Shown here piece after piece: positions 1 to 9,237 of a stretch of 64,000 nt of DNA (position 1 is its first letter; each line of letters opens with the position of its first letter). Below the pieces are notes generated by a model, which made no database searches, was not told the DNA's origin, and worked only from the letters and a program-made list of their open reading frames with translations. The stretch spans positions 12,883 to 76,882 of the forward strand of contig DATMSM010000068.1 of assembly GCA_035565355.1 (NCBI GenBank). The letters run 5' to 3'. Origin of the DNA: Ga0074130 sp035565355. Lineage in GTDB: Bacteria > Pseudomonadota > Gammaproteobacteria > Burkholderiales > Rhodocyclaceae. The translations under genes and the position numbers were made by a program.

Positions 1-809
1 TCGCGCAGCGTAACTACCGCCGCATCGCCCGTGCGTATGCGTGCGGCATAGCTCTGCGGTACATAGATGTAGACGCGCAGCGGATCGTTCTTGGCCAGCA
101 TGAAGAGCAGGCGACTGCCGCCGCCGGCATCGACGAGGCTGCCAATATCGATATTGCGGCGCGTCACCACACCGGAGAAAGGCGCGACAATGCGGCTGTA
201 GCCCAGCTGCTCCTGCAGGCGGCGCATGGAGGCGGTCGCGGCAGCCTCGGCGGCAGTCGCCACGGCCAGCGCATTGCGCCGCTCCTCCATTTCCTGTTGC
301 GACACGGCGTTGCTCTTGCGCAGCGCGTCCCAGCGCTCGAAGGAACTGCGCGCCAGTTGTACATTGTTGGCGGCCTGAATCTGCACAGCCTTCGCTTCCT
401 GTACTTGCTGCGCCAGTTCCGGCGTATCGATCACGGCCAGCAGCTCGCCTTGCTTGACGGTATCGCCGATGTCCTTGAGCCAGCGCGACACGTAACCATT
501 GTTGCGCGCATAGATCGGTGCCTCGGTATAACCCTGCAGCGTGCCCGGCAGGCGCAGTTGGCTGTCGCCGCTGGCCGGCTTGGGCGTCACCACCTTGACG
601 TAGCGCACACCCTGCGCGCGCGCCACATCCGCCAGGGCGGAAGCCTGGCTCACGCGCAGGCCGATCACCACCAGCGATGCGGCTGCCAGCAGGCCGAGGC
701 CGATCAGGGCGGCCTTGCGTGCACGCTTCAGCATGCGCACGCGCTGCACGCCCGGCGGCAGGCTGCGTATGCCCAGCTCGGCATGGCGCTGATTCGACTT
801 GTCCGACAT
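1..809 (-). CDS. RND efflux periplasmic adaptor (HlyD/membrane fusion family), 3' part cut by window edge
   Basis: This is the inner-membrane-anchored periplasmic adaptor that links an RND permease to an outer-membrane channel. About 269 residues are visible and the C-terminus lies outside the window. Residues 33-51 form one hydrophobic anchor. It is followed by the barrel/lipoyl entry typical of the family (GYVSRWLKDIGDTVKQGELL) and later VYIYVPQSYAARIRTGDAAV. The ATG at 809 comes one base after the stop of the upstream permease gene, so the two are translationally coupled. The order permease-then-adaptor is the reverse of the common order. Substrate is unknown. Confidence 0.88.
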   Translation of the reverse strand, partial: MSDKSNQRHAELGIRSLPPGVQRVRMLKRARKAALIGLGLLAAASLVVIGLRVSQASALADVARAQGVRYVKVVTPKPASGDSQLRLPGTLQGYTEAPIYARNNGYVSRWLKDIGDTVKQGELLAVIDTPELAQQVQEAKAVQIQAANNVQLARSSFERWDALRKSNAVSQQEMEERRNALAVATAAEAAATASMRRLQEQLGYSRIVAPFSGVVTRRNIDIGSLVDAGGGSRLLFMLAKNDPLRVYIYVPQSYAARIRTGDAAVVTLR

Positions 810-810
810 A

Positions 811-3800
811 TCAATGTTTTCCTTCCGGAGTGAGAGGCTCGATGGCAGCGCGGCGCTGCAGGCGCTGGTGGACTTCGGCAAACACCAGCGGCACAAAGAT
901 CAAGGTCGACAGCGTGGCGAACAACAAGCCGCCGATGGCAGCACGCCCCAACGGCGCATTCTGCTCGCCGCCCTCACCCAGGCCCAGCGCCATGGGCAGC
1001 ATGCCGAGAATCATCGCCAGCGCCGTCATCAGCACCGGGCGCAGGCGGGTGGCGCCCGCTTCCAGCGCCGCCGACAGGGGCGGCTCGCCCTCGCGCAGGC
1101 GCTTGCGTGCGAAAGACACCATCAGGATGCTGTTCGCCGTCGCCACCCCCATGGTCATGATGGCCCCGGTCATGGCCGGCACGCTGAGCGTGGTGCCGGT
1201 CAGGAACAGCATCCAGGCAATACCGGCGAGCGCTGCCGGCAGGGCGGTAATGATGATGAAGGGGTCGACCCAGGACTGGAAGTTGACCACGATAAGCAGA
1301 TACACCAGCACGATGGCGCCCGCCAGGCCGATGCCCAGGCCGACGAAGGAGCTCTTCATGGTCTGCACCTGGCCACGCATGGCGATGCTGGAACCCTTGG
1401 CCAGACGCGGCTTGAGCTCTTCAATGGCCTGCTCCACCGCGGCCGCCACCGAACCCAGATCGCGGCCGCTGACACTGACATACAGATCGACCACGGGGCT
1501 GAGGTTGTAGCGCGAGACCACGGCCTGCTCGCGGCCGGTCTCAGTCTGCACGAGGTTGCCGAGCAGTTGCGTTGGCGTGGCCGGATTGCCGCTGCCGACC
1601 GGAATCTGCATCAGCGCATCGAGCGAGTCGAAGCGATACTGCGGTGTCTGCACCGACAGCTGATAGGAAACGCCGTTCTTCGGATCCAGCCAGAAAGCCG
1701 GTGCCGTCTGGAAGCTGCCGGACAGCGGCACCAGGACGTTCTGCGCAACATTGGCGGCTGACAGGCCCATCTGCTGCAGCTGGCTGCGCTCCATGTTGAA
1801 GCGCATCACCGGCTGGTCGATGCGCTGATGGATGTGTACATCCACCGCCCCCGGGATCTTCTGCACCCGGCGCTGCAGCTCGGCTGCCAATGCATAGTTC
1901 TCGTGCAGATTGTTGCCGCTGAACTGCACGTCGATGGCGGCCGGCAGGCCGAAGTTGAGGATCTGCGTCACCACATCGGCCGGCTGGAAGAAGAACTCAA
2001 TGCCTGGGAAGCGCTGCGGCAATTCGCGGCGCAGCTTGTTCGCATACTCCTCGCTGGGCGCGTGGCCGGGCTTGAGCGCAATCAGCGTCTCTCCGTCGAG
2101 CGTGCCTATGGTGCCGGCGTTGCTGTAGGAAAGATTAATGCCGCTGTAGGGCAGGCCAAGGTTGTCGAGCAAGGTGCCCAGCTCCTCGGCCGGAATGATC
2201 TCGCGGATGGCGGCGTTGATGAGATCGGCGTGGCGGGCGGTCTCCTCGATGCGGGTGCCGGTCGGCATACGGAAGTGCAGGCGAATCTGGCCGGCATCCA
2301 GGCTGGGAAAAAAGTCGCGGCCGAGCTGAGTGTACAAGCCTGTGGACAGCACGCAGAAGCCGAGGAACAGCGGCGCGAAAACGCGCCGGCGCGGCAGCAA
2401 CGCGCTGAGCAGATTGATATAGCCGCCGCGCATCTGCTCGAAGCGCGCATCGAAGCTGCGATACACGCGCTGCAACAGGCTGGGCTTGGCGTCGGCCGAG
2501 GGCGCCGCATGATTGCGCATGAACAACATGACCAGCGTCGGAATCAGGGTGCGCGACAGCACATAGGAGGCCAGCATCGCAAACATCACCGCTTCGGCCA
2601 GCGGCACGAAGAGATAGCGGGCCACGCCGGTGAGGAAGAACATGGGCACGAACACGATGCAGATACTGAGCGTGGACACCAGCGTCGGAATGGCGATCTC
2701 TCCCGCTCCTTCGCGCACGGCGGTTTCGAGATCGTGGCCAAGATGCAGGTAGCGCTCGATGTTCTCTATGGTCACAGTCGCGTCATCGACGAGAATGCCA
2801 ACCGCCAGTGCCAGACCGCCGAGGGTCATGATGTTGATGGTTTCGCCGAGCGCGTACAGGGCCAGGATGGAGCACAACACCGACAGCGGAATGGAGATGG
2901 CGATGATGCAGGTGCTGCGCCAGTTGCCGAGGAAGACCAGGATCATGATCGCAGTCAGGCAGGCGGCAATCAGGCCTTCGTGCACCACGCTGCTGATGGC
3001 GGCCTCCACGAAGACGGACTGGTCGAACAGCGGCGTCACCGTCACATCGTCCGGCAGCGTCGGGAGCACCTCCTCCAGCTTGGCGCGCAACGAACTGACG
3101 ATGTCCAGGGTCGAGGCGCTGCCGTTCTTCAGCACCGACAGCAACACGCCGCGCTCGCCGTCCTTGCGGATGATATTGGTCTGATTGACGAAGCCGTCGC
3201 GCACGCGCGCAACCTCGCCGAGGTAGGTGGTGGCGCCATTGACGGTGCGCACCGGCAGATCGTTGAGCTCCTCGATAAGCTGCGGCGAACCGTTCATCTT
3301 GACGGTGTACTCGGTCTCGCCTACCTTGGCCGTGCCGCCCGGCAGGATCAGATTCTGCACGCTGATGGCATTGACCACATCGGTCGCCGACAAGCCCTTG
3401 GCCTGCAGCGCCTGCGGATCGAGGTCTACCGAGATGACGCGGTTCTTGCCGCCGTAGGGGAAGGGAATCGCGACACCGGGGATGGTCACGAGGCGCGGCC
3501 GGAGAAAGTTCACCGCCGTATCGAAGACGCGCTGCTCCGGCAAGGCGGTACTGGAAAGGCCGAGCTGGATGACGGGCACACTCGAGGCCGAATACTTGAT
3601 GATCAGCGGCGGCGTCGCGCCCGAGGGCAGCTGGCGCAACATGGTCTGCACGACGGAAGTGACCTGGGCCAGCGCCGTCTGGATGTTCGCGCCCGGCTGG
3701 AAGAAGATCTTGATCACGGCCACACCCGCCAGCGAGCGCGACTCGATGTGCTCGATGTCGTTGACCGTGGTGGTCAGCGAGCGCTCGTTGATGGCCGTGA

Positions 3801-3987
3801 TGCGCTGCCCCATCTCCTGCGCTGACAGGCCGTTGTAGTTCCAGATGATGCTGATCACCGGAATATCGATTTCCGGAAAGATGTCGGTGGACATCCGCAT
3901 CAGCGCAAGCGGGGCCGACAGGAAGATCAGCAGCGCCATCACCAGAAAGGTGTAGGGGCGCCGCAGGGCGATATCAACTATCCACAT
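811..3987 (-). CDS. RND efflux permease (AcrB/HAE-like), 1058 aa
   Basis: This is a proton-driven inner-membrane export pump of full RND length. It has the usual N-terminal helix, a large periplasmic loop (about residues 35-335), a six-helix bundle, a second loop and a second bundle. The TM4 proton-relay acid pair is present as DDAT (D401, D402). In the TM10 position that carries the relay lysine in AcrB (SAKN), this protein reads ATAN at about 949-952, so that lysine is absent. This is seen in some RND subfamilies. The gene is co-transcribed with the adaptor at 1-809. No TetR regulator is visible. Substrate cannot be predicted. Confidence 0.93.
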   Translation of the reverse strand: MWIVDIALRRPYTFLVMALLIFLSAPLALMRMSTDIFPEIDIPVISIIWNYNGLSAQEMGQRITAINERSLTTTVNDIEHIESRSLAGVAVIKIFFQPGANIQTALAQVTSVVQTMLRQLPSGATPPLIIKYSASSVPVIQLGLSSTALPEQRVFDTAVNFLRPRLVTIPGVAIPFPYGGKNRVISVDLDPQALQAKGLSATDVVNAISVQNLILPGGTAKVGETEYTVKMNGSPQLIEELNDLPVRTVNGATTYLGEVARVRDGFVNQTNIIRKDGERGVLLSVLKNGSASTLDIVSSLRAKLEEVLPTLPDDVTVTPLFDQSVFVEAAISSVVHEGLIAACLTAIMILVFLGNWRSTCIIAISIPLSVLCSILALYALGETINIMTLGGLALAVGILVDDATVTIENIERYLHLGHDLETAVREGAGEIAIPTLVSTLSICIVFVPMFFLTGVARYLFVPLAEAVMFAMLASYVLSRTLIPTLVMLFMRNHAAPSADAKPSLLQRVYRSFDARFEQMRGGYINLLSALLPRRRVFAPLFLGFCVLSTGLYTQLGRDFFPSLDAGQIRLHFRMPTGTRIEETARHADLINAAIREIIPAEELGTLLDNLGLPYSGINLSYSNAGTIGTLDGETLIALKPGHAPSEEYANKLRRELPQRFPGIEFFFQPADVVTQILNFGLPAAIDVQFSGNNLHENYALAAELQRRVQKIPGAVDVHIHQRIDQPVMRFNMERSQLQQMGLSAANVAQNVLVPLSGSFQTAPAFWLDPKNGVSYQLSVQTPQYRFDSLDALMQIPVGSGNPATPTQLLGNLVQTETGREQAVVSRYNLSPVVDLYVSVSGRDLGSVAAAVEQAIEELKPRLAKGSSIAMRGQVQTMKSSFVGLGIGLAGAIVLVYLLIVVNFQSWVDPFIIITALPAALAGIAWMLFLTGTTLSVPAMTGAIMTMGVATANSILMVSFARKRLREGEPPLSAALEAGATRLRPVLMTALAMILGMLPMALGLGEGGEQNAPLGRAAIGGLLFATLSTLIFVPLVFAEVHQRLQRRAAIEPLTPEGKH

Positions 3988-4190
3988 CCGGAGGCGTCGG
4001 TGGTCGGTTTAAGGGCAGAGGGCTGGCGAATCAGGGGGCGGGGCCTGAAGCCGCTGCATAATGATAGGGGCATTCCTCTGCGGCACGCGTACAAACCTCC
4101 TCTTGCACCGCAGGATCGTTGTATGCATGCTGTAGCCATCCGCCTTCCGGAAAAACAGCCTTTTACAAACCAGCCAACGGAGACCTCCCG

Positions 4191-4799
4191 ATGAAACTCT
4201 ATTACACCCCCGGCACCTGCTCCACCGTCCCGCGCATCCTGCTCGCCGAGGCCGGTATTGCCTGCGAACAGGAGGCCGTGAGCTTCAAGACCCGGCAGAC
4301 CGCCAGCGGCGCCGATTATCTGCAGATCAACCCGAACGGCTATGTGCCGGCCCTGCAGCTGGACGACGGCACCATCCTGACCGAAGGGCCGGCCATCGAT
4401 CAGTACATCGCCGACCTGGCTCCGAACGCGAAGCTGGCGCCGGCCAATGGCACGCCCGAACGCTACAAGCTGCAAAGCTGGCTCAACTACATCGCTACCG
4501 AACTGCACAAGGGCGGCTACAGCGCCCTGTTCGACCGCGGCGCACCCGATGAGTGGAAGGACGCCGTCCGCACCAAGCTGTCCAAGCGCCTCGCCCACGT
4601 CGATGCCGCACTGGCCGACACGCCCTATCTGCTGGGTGACGATTTCGGTGCTGCCGACGCTTACCTGTTCGTGGTGCTGGGCTGGAGCGGCCTGGTCAAC
4701 GTCGATCTGAGCAGCTTCGCCAACCTGAACGCGTTTGCCGAACGCGTTGCCGCGCGCCCCTCGGTGCAGGCAGTCAAGGCGGCGGACACAAAGAAGTAA
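4191..4799 (+). CDS. gstA: Glutathione S-transferase, beta class, 202 aa
   Basis: This is a cytosolic glutathione transferase with an N-terminal thioredoxin-like domain (1-80) and a C-terminal all-helical domain. The start MKLYYTPGTCS carries Cys10, the residue diagnostic of bacterial beta-class GSTs. The proline of the glutathione site is in GYVPAL and the ESxA-like turn is EGPAI. The ATG at 4191 is chosen over upstream starts because it matches the family length and follows a GGAG. It is followed at once by a strong terminator, so it is probably monocistronic. Function is likely detoxification, possibly of pump substrates, but that is inference. Confidence 0.92.
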   Translation: MKLYYTPGTCSTVPRILLAEAGIACEQEAVSFKTRQTASGADYLQINPNGYVPALQLDDGTILTEGPAIDQYIADLAPNAKLAPANGTPERYKLQSWLNYIATELHKGGYSALFDRGAPDEWKDAVRTKLSKRLAHVDAALADTPYLLGDDFGAADAYLFVVLGWSGLVNVDLSSFANLNAFAERVAARPSVQAVKAADTKK

Positions 4800-4816
4800 G
4801 CCCCACGCTGTCTACG

Positions 4817-4845
4817 AAAAAGCCCGGCAACTGCCGGGCTTTTTT
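4817..4845 (+). terminator. Rho-independent terminator after gst
   Basis: The arms agcccggca and tgccgggct flank a short loop and are followed by a run of T, 18 bases after the gst stop codon. Confidence 0.93.
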
Positions 4846-5060
4846 GTGTCTGCGCGCCGGAGAAAAGCACAGGTGCCGTCACCGCATCTCGCGTTCAAGT
4901 TCAAAAAATCCAATAAAACATGCAGATAGAAAAAAGGACGCGCAAACAATTGCAATCTCCCCAAGTCATCGTTAGGATTGCACGCACATACTATTGATAT
5001 ATCAGTCGTATGCGCCATGACCTTTGGCAGAAGGTCCTTATCCACCATGAGGAGTTGCAT

Positions 5061-6794
5061 ATGTCGTTCCCCTATTCACGCAGCCTGCTTGCGCTTGCCT
5101 GCCTGTCCGCTATGTCGGCACAGGCCTTTGAAACCACCGGCAAGTACTGCAACACGCCATCCCGTTGTCTGACCCCGGTCAGCACCCAGGGCATGGTCAC
5201 CACGTCCAATCACTTGGCTACCCAAGCCGGCCTGGAGGCCTTGCGCAACGGCGGCAATGCCATTGACGCCGCCATCGCCGCCGCCTCCACCCTGGCCGTT
5301 GTCTATCCGCAGATGAACACCATCGGCGGCGACAATTTCTGGCTGATCTACAACGCCAAGACCGGCGAGATGCGTGCGCTTAACGCCAGCGGACGTTCCG
5401 GCGAAAAGGCTAGCATCGACTTCTACAAGAGCAAGGGCTACAGCAAGATTCCGGCGCGTGGCTATCTGTCCGCCAACACGGTGCCCGGCGTCATCTCCGG
5501 CTGGGATGCCGCGTACCGCTACGGCAAGACCAGCATGGGCACGCAGCTCAGCTGGTCGCAGCTGATGGGCAGCGCGATCGGCTATGCGCAGAAGGGCTTT
5601 GCGGTATCTCCCTCCATGCACAAGTGGTCGCAGATCAACGTCGCCACCAATGATCAGGAGTTCCGCAATCTGCAGCGCTTCGATGGCTTCAAGCAGACCT
5701 ATCTGAAGCCCGACGGCAGCGTCTATGCGGTCGGCGAAATCTTCAAGCAGCCGGACCTGGCCAAGACCCTGAAACTGATCGCGAAGGACGGCGCCTCGGC
5801 CTTCTACACGGGCCCCATTGCCAAGCAGATTGTCAGCGATCTGCAGAAGAACGGTGGCGTGCTGACGCTGAACGACTTCGCCAACCACAAGGCCGACTGG
5901 GTCAAGCCGTTGAACGTGCCCTATCGTGATACGGTCGCCTACAACCTGCCGCCCAACACGCAGGGCATGGCCGCACTCGGGATACTCAATGTCCTCAACA
6001 ACTTCGATGTCAAGAGCACCGGTGAAGGCACGGCCGATCACTATCACCTGATCATCGAGGCCACCAAGGAAGCCTTCGCCGACCGCGACAAGTACCTCAC
6101 CGACCCGGACTTCAACAAGATCCCGGTCGACTTCCTGCTCTCCAAGCAACATGGCATGGACCAGGCCAAGCGCATCCAGATGGCAAGTGCAGCCAACTCG
6201 GTCAAGCCGCTCGACCCCAAGGGCGACACGATCTGGTTGGGCGTGGTGGACAAGGACGGCAACGCCGTTTCCCTGATCCAGAGCGTCTATCACGACTTCG
6301 GCTCGGGCATCGTGCCGGCCGGTACGGGCGTGCTGCTGCAGAACCGTGGCAGCTTCTTCTCACTCGATTCGGAGCACATCAACCGTCTTGAGCCGAAGAA
6401 GCGCACCTTCCATACGCTCAACCCTGCCATGCTTCTGAAGAACGGCAAGCCGCTGCTGGTGTACGGCACCATGGGTGGCGAAGGGCAGCCACAGACGCAA
6501 GCCGCCATCGTCACTCGTATCGTGGACTTCGGCATGTCACCGCAGGACGCCATCAACGGCCCGCGCTGGCTGCACGGCCGTACCTGGGGCGCCGCCTCGA
6601 ATGATCTGAAGATCGAGGGCCGCGTGCCGACCAGCGTCAGCGAAGAACTGACGCGTCGCGGTCATCCGATCAAGGTCGTCGAAGACTATACCGACACCAT
6701 GGGTCACGCCGGTGCGATCTGGATCGACCCCGCCAGCGGTGTTCGCTACGGCGCCACCGACCCGCGCAGCGACGGTGCAGCCGCCGGATACTAA
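5061..6794 (+). CDS. ggt: Gamma-glutamyltransferase family protein, secreted, 577 aa
   Basis: This is an Ntn-hydrolase precursor that cleaves itself and then transfers or hydrolyses gamma-glutamyl groups, normally in the periplasm. Residues 1-22 form a signal peptide ending AQA. The ATG at 5061 has AGGAG six bases upstream, which decides the start. The large-subunit signature is NGGNAIDAAIAAA. The probable autoprocessing and catalytic threonine is Thr390 in GDTIWLGVVD. In classical E. coli GGT the residues are Thr-Thr-His, so this belongs to the divergent YwrD-like branch, which also fits GTMGGEGQPQ further on. The true acyl donor is therefore uncertain. The gene has its own terminator. Confidence 0.88.
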   Translation: MSFPYSRSLLALACLSAMSAQAFETTGKYCNTPSRCLTPVSTQGMVTTSNHLATQAGLEALRNGGNAIDAAIAAASTLAVVYPQMNTIGGDNFWLIYNAKTGEMRALNASGRSGEKASIDFYKSKGYSKIPARGYLSANTVPGVISGWDAAYRYGKTSMGTQLSWSQLMGSAIGYAQKGFAVSPSMHKWSQINVATNDQEFRNLQRFDGFKQTYLKPDGSVYAVGEIFKQPDLAKTLKLIAKDGASAFYTGPIAKQIVSDLQKNGGVLTLNDFANHKADWVKPLNVPYRDTVAYNLPPNTQGMAALGILNVLNNFDVKSTGEGTADHYHLIIEATKEAFADRDKYLTDPDFNKIPVDFLLSKQHGMDQAKRIQMASAANSVKPLDPKGDTIWLGVVDKDGNAVSLIQSVYHDFGSGIVPAGTGVLLQNRGSFFSLDSEHINRLEPKKRTFHTLNPAMLLKNGKPLLVYGTMGGEGQPQTQAAIVTRIVDFGMSPQDAINGPRWLHGRTWGAASNDLKIEGRVPTSVSEELTRRGHPIKVVEDYTDTMGHAGAIWIDPASGVRYGATDPRSDGAAAGY

Positions 6795-6821
6795 GTCGTA
6801 CTAGCTTCTAGGCAGCATCTT

Positions 6822-6856
6822 CATCGGCCCCGCCCTGCGGGGCCGATGTCTTTTCT
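6822..6856 (+). terminator. Terminator after ggt
   Basis: A ten-base-pair stem (catcggcccc with ggggccgatg) is followed by tcttttct. The converging ene-reductase gene ends just beyond it. Confidence 0.85.
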
Positions 6857-6858
6857 AC

Positions 6859-7938
6859 TCAGGTCGAGAGAAAAGGATAGTCGGTATAGCCCTTGTCTTC
6901 ACCCATATAGAAGGTGCTCACATCCGGGGCATTCAGCGCTGCGCCGCGCTGGAAGCGTTCGACCAGATCGGGATTGGCCAGCATCAGCTTGCCGAAGGCA
7001 ATCGCGTCGGCGTGGCCGGCCTGCAGATCCGCCTGCGCACTGGCGAAATCGTAGCCATTGTTGAGAATGAGGTTGCCCTCGTAGAGCGCGCGCGTGCGAC
7101 GGTAGTCGAACGGAAGCCACTGCTCGCGTGGAGCTCCGCCGGTGCCCTGCAGGATGTCCAGGAAGGCAAGACGGCGAGAATTGAGCTCAGTCACGACATG
7201 GTCGAAGGTCGCCTGCGGATTCTCGTCGCTGATGTCGCCAAAGGTCGTCACCGGCGACAAGCGCAGACCGGTGCGCTCGTTACCGATGGCATGACAGACC
7301 GCGTCCATCACCTCTAGCAGCAGGCGTGCCCGCTTTTCCTTGCTGCCGCCATAGGCGTCGTCGCGCTGGTTGGTCGAGGAACGCAGGAACTGGTCGAGCA
7401 GATAGCCATTGCCGGCGTGCACCTCGATGCCGTCGAAACCGGCATCGATGGCATTCTTGGCCGCCTGCGCATAGGCTGCCACCAGTGCCGGCAGCTCGGC
7501 GGCTTCCAGTGCGCGCGGGGTGACGTAATCGCTCATGGTCTTGCCGTCATACACTTGTCCCGCCGGCTTGATGGCGGAGGGAGCGACCGGCAGCTTGCCG
7601 GCCGGCTGCAAGGCCGGATGCGAGATACGGCCGACGTGCCAGAGCTGCAGCGCGATCTTGCCGCCGGCGGCGTGCACCGCCTGCGTCACCTTCTGCCAGC
7701 CGGCGATCTGCGCATCGGTATGAATGCCCGGCGTACGCACGTAACCATGCCCTTCCGGACAGACCGGAGACGCTTCGGTCAGGATCAGGCCGCAACCCGC
7801 ACGTTGCCGGTAGTACTCGGCAATCAGCTCGGTCGGCACATTGCCCTCGCCGGCGCGGCAGCGCGTCAGCGAGGACATGACGACACGATTAGCGAGTTCG
7901 ATGGCGCCGAATTTGGCGGGAGAAAACAGATCGGTCAT
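6859..7938 (-). CDS. nemA: Alkene reductase, Old Yellow Enzyme family, 359 aa
   Basis: This is an FMN-dependent NAD(P)H ene-reductase of the NemA type, reducing activated C=C bonds such as N-ethylmaleimide. It is a TIM barrel beginning LFSPAKFGAIELANRVVMSS. It has the flavin-binding LILTEAS strand, the substrate-binding LWHVGRISHP segment, and the signature GIEVHAGNGYLLDQFLRSS with NQRDDAYGGS. The ATG overlaps the stop of the upstream amidohydrolase gene by four bases, indicating an operon. NemA assignment is by family resemblance; the physiological substrate is unknown. Confidence 0.9.
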   Translation of the reverse strand: MTDLFSPAKFGAIELANRVVMSSLTRCRAGEGNVPTELIAEYYRQRAGCGLILTEASPVCPEGHGYVRTPGIHTDAQIAGWQKVTQAVHAAGGKIALQLWHVGRISHPALQPAGKLPVAPSAIKPAGQVYDGKTMSDYVTPRALEAAELPALVAAYAQAAKNAIDAGFDGIEVHAGNGYLLDQFLRSSTNQRDDAYGGSKEKRARLLLEVMDAVCHAIGNERTGLRLSPVTTFGDISDENPQATFDHVVTELNSRRLAFLDILQGTGGAPREQWLPFDYRRTRALYEGNLILNNGYDFASAQADLQAGHADAIAFGKLMLANPDLVERFQRGAALNAPDVSTFYMGEDKGYTDYPFLST

Positions 7939-9113
7939 TGTGCATCCTTGTTTGCGAGTATTGTTTCGACGAGCGTGACCCAGTAGCGGATACCAGTCGG
8001 GATCACCTCGTCGTTGAAATCGTAATGCGGGCTGTGCAGCATGCAGCCGCCCTCACCCATGCCGTTGCCCAGCCAGACATAGCAGCCGGGCTTGACTGCC
8101 GCCATGTAGGCAAAATCCTCCGCGCCCATGCTGGGCTTGAGATGGGTAACGAGATTCTGCGCCCCCACCACCTTCGCGGCGACGGCACGCGCGTGCTCGG
8201 TTGCCTGCTTGGCATTGATGGTCGGCGGATAGCCATAGGAGTAGACGAGATCGACCTCCACCCCGAACATGGCTTCGATGCCCGTGCAGATACGCCGCAC
8301 GCCGGCTTCCATCATGTCCTTGAGTTCGGGCTTGAGCGTACGTACCGTACCGCCCATGACCACCGAATTGGGCAGGATGTTGTCGGCATGGCCGGCATGA
8401 ATGCGCGTGACGCTGACCACCGTGGCTTCCTGCGGGTCGGTGTTGCGCGAGACCAGGGTCTGCAGGTTGGTAATCAGCGCCGCCGAGGCAACGACCGCGT
8501 CATTGGCCTGGTGCGGCATGGCGGCGTGGCCGCCGCGGCCGGTGACGGTGATCTCGAAGCGGTCGGTGCCGGCCATGACCGGGCCCTCGATCACGCTGAT
8601 CTTGCCGGCCTCCAGGCCCGGCCAGTTGTGCAGGCCGAACACCATTTCCATCGGAAACTTCTCGAACAAGCCCTCTTCGACCATGACGCGGCCGCCACCT
8701 TCATGCTCCTCGGCCGGCTGGAAGATCAGGTAGACAGTGCCGTCGAAGTTGCGCGTCTTCGCCAGCGCCTCGGCCGCACCCAGCAGCATGGCGGTATGGC
8801 CGTCGTGGCCGCAGGCATGCATGTGGCCGTCGATCTTCGAGTGATGCGGAAAGGTATTCAGCTCTCTGAGCGGCAGCGCATCCATGTCGGCGCGCAGGCC
8901 TATTGCTCTTGTCGAACTCCCGGCGGAGATCTTCGCCACCACGCCGGTACCGGCCAGGCCGCGATGCACCTCGATGCCAAGCCCGGCCAGATAGTCGGCC
9001 ACGACATCGGCAGTACGGTTTTCCTTGAAAGCCAGCTCGGGGTGGGAGTGAATGTCGCGGCGAACCGTCGTGATCCGCGCGTGCAGATCGGGGAGTAGCG
9101 TATCGAGTTCCAT
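7935..9113 (-). CDS. M20 family amidohydrolase (hippurate hydrolase-like), 392 aa
   Basis: This metal-dependent amidohydrolase removes acyl groups from N-acyl amino acids such as hippurate. The sequence shows the M20D pattern: RRDIHSHPELAF near residue 20, GLRADMDALPL around 75, and the metal-binding HACGHDGHTAMLLGAA near 102. The dimerisation domain follows, then a C-terminal catalytic lobe with GAEDFAYM. Length is normal for the family. It is the first gene of a two-gene unit with the ene-reductase and diverges from bioA. Exact substrate is not determinable. Confidence 0.88.
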   Translation of the reverse strand: MELDTLLPDLHARITTVRRDIHSHPELAFKENRTADVVADYLAGLGIEVHRGLAGTGVVAKISAGSSTRAIGLRADMDALPLRELNTFPHHSKIDGHMHACGHDGHTAMLLGAAEALAKTRNFDGTVYLIFQPAEEHEGGGRVMVEEGLFEKFPMEMVFGLHNWPGLEAGKISVIEGPVMAGTDRFEITVTGRGGHAAMPHQANDAVVASAALITNLQTLVSRNTDPQEATVVSVTRIHAGHADNILPNSVVMGGTVRTLKPELKDMMEAGVRRICTGIEAMFGVEVDLVYSYGYPPTINAKQATEHARAVAAKVVGAQNLVTHLKPSMGAEDFAYMAAVKPGCYVWLGNGMGEGGCMLHSPHYDFNDEVIPTGIRYWVTLVETILANKDAQ

Positions 9114-9237
9114 GTCTTGCTTCCTGCAGTTTCAATCGTCAATCTTAACCCGAAGCCGCCTACCTGGCAGGTCGGGAGGGCTTGAGCTCGCCTGATAAAA
9201 TAGCGGTCGATTCATCGCCTCATTTCATCCACCGTCC

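Noticed and set aside
1828..3825. Long plus-strand open frame of 665 codons
   Set aside because: It is antisense to the RND permease, with composition rich in His/Gln/Arg/Gly typical of a GC-driven shadow frame.
5076..6293. 405-codon minus-strand frame opposite the gamma-glutamyltransferase gene
   Set aside because: The plus-strand gene has a clear family match and signal peptide; the antisense frame has no recognisable domain.
9090..9105. ggggagtagcg resembling the start of a yybP-ykoY riboswitch
   Set aside because: It lies inside the amidohydrolase coding sequence and has no gcgagacc partner downstream.
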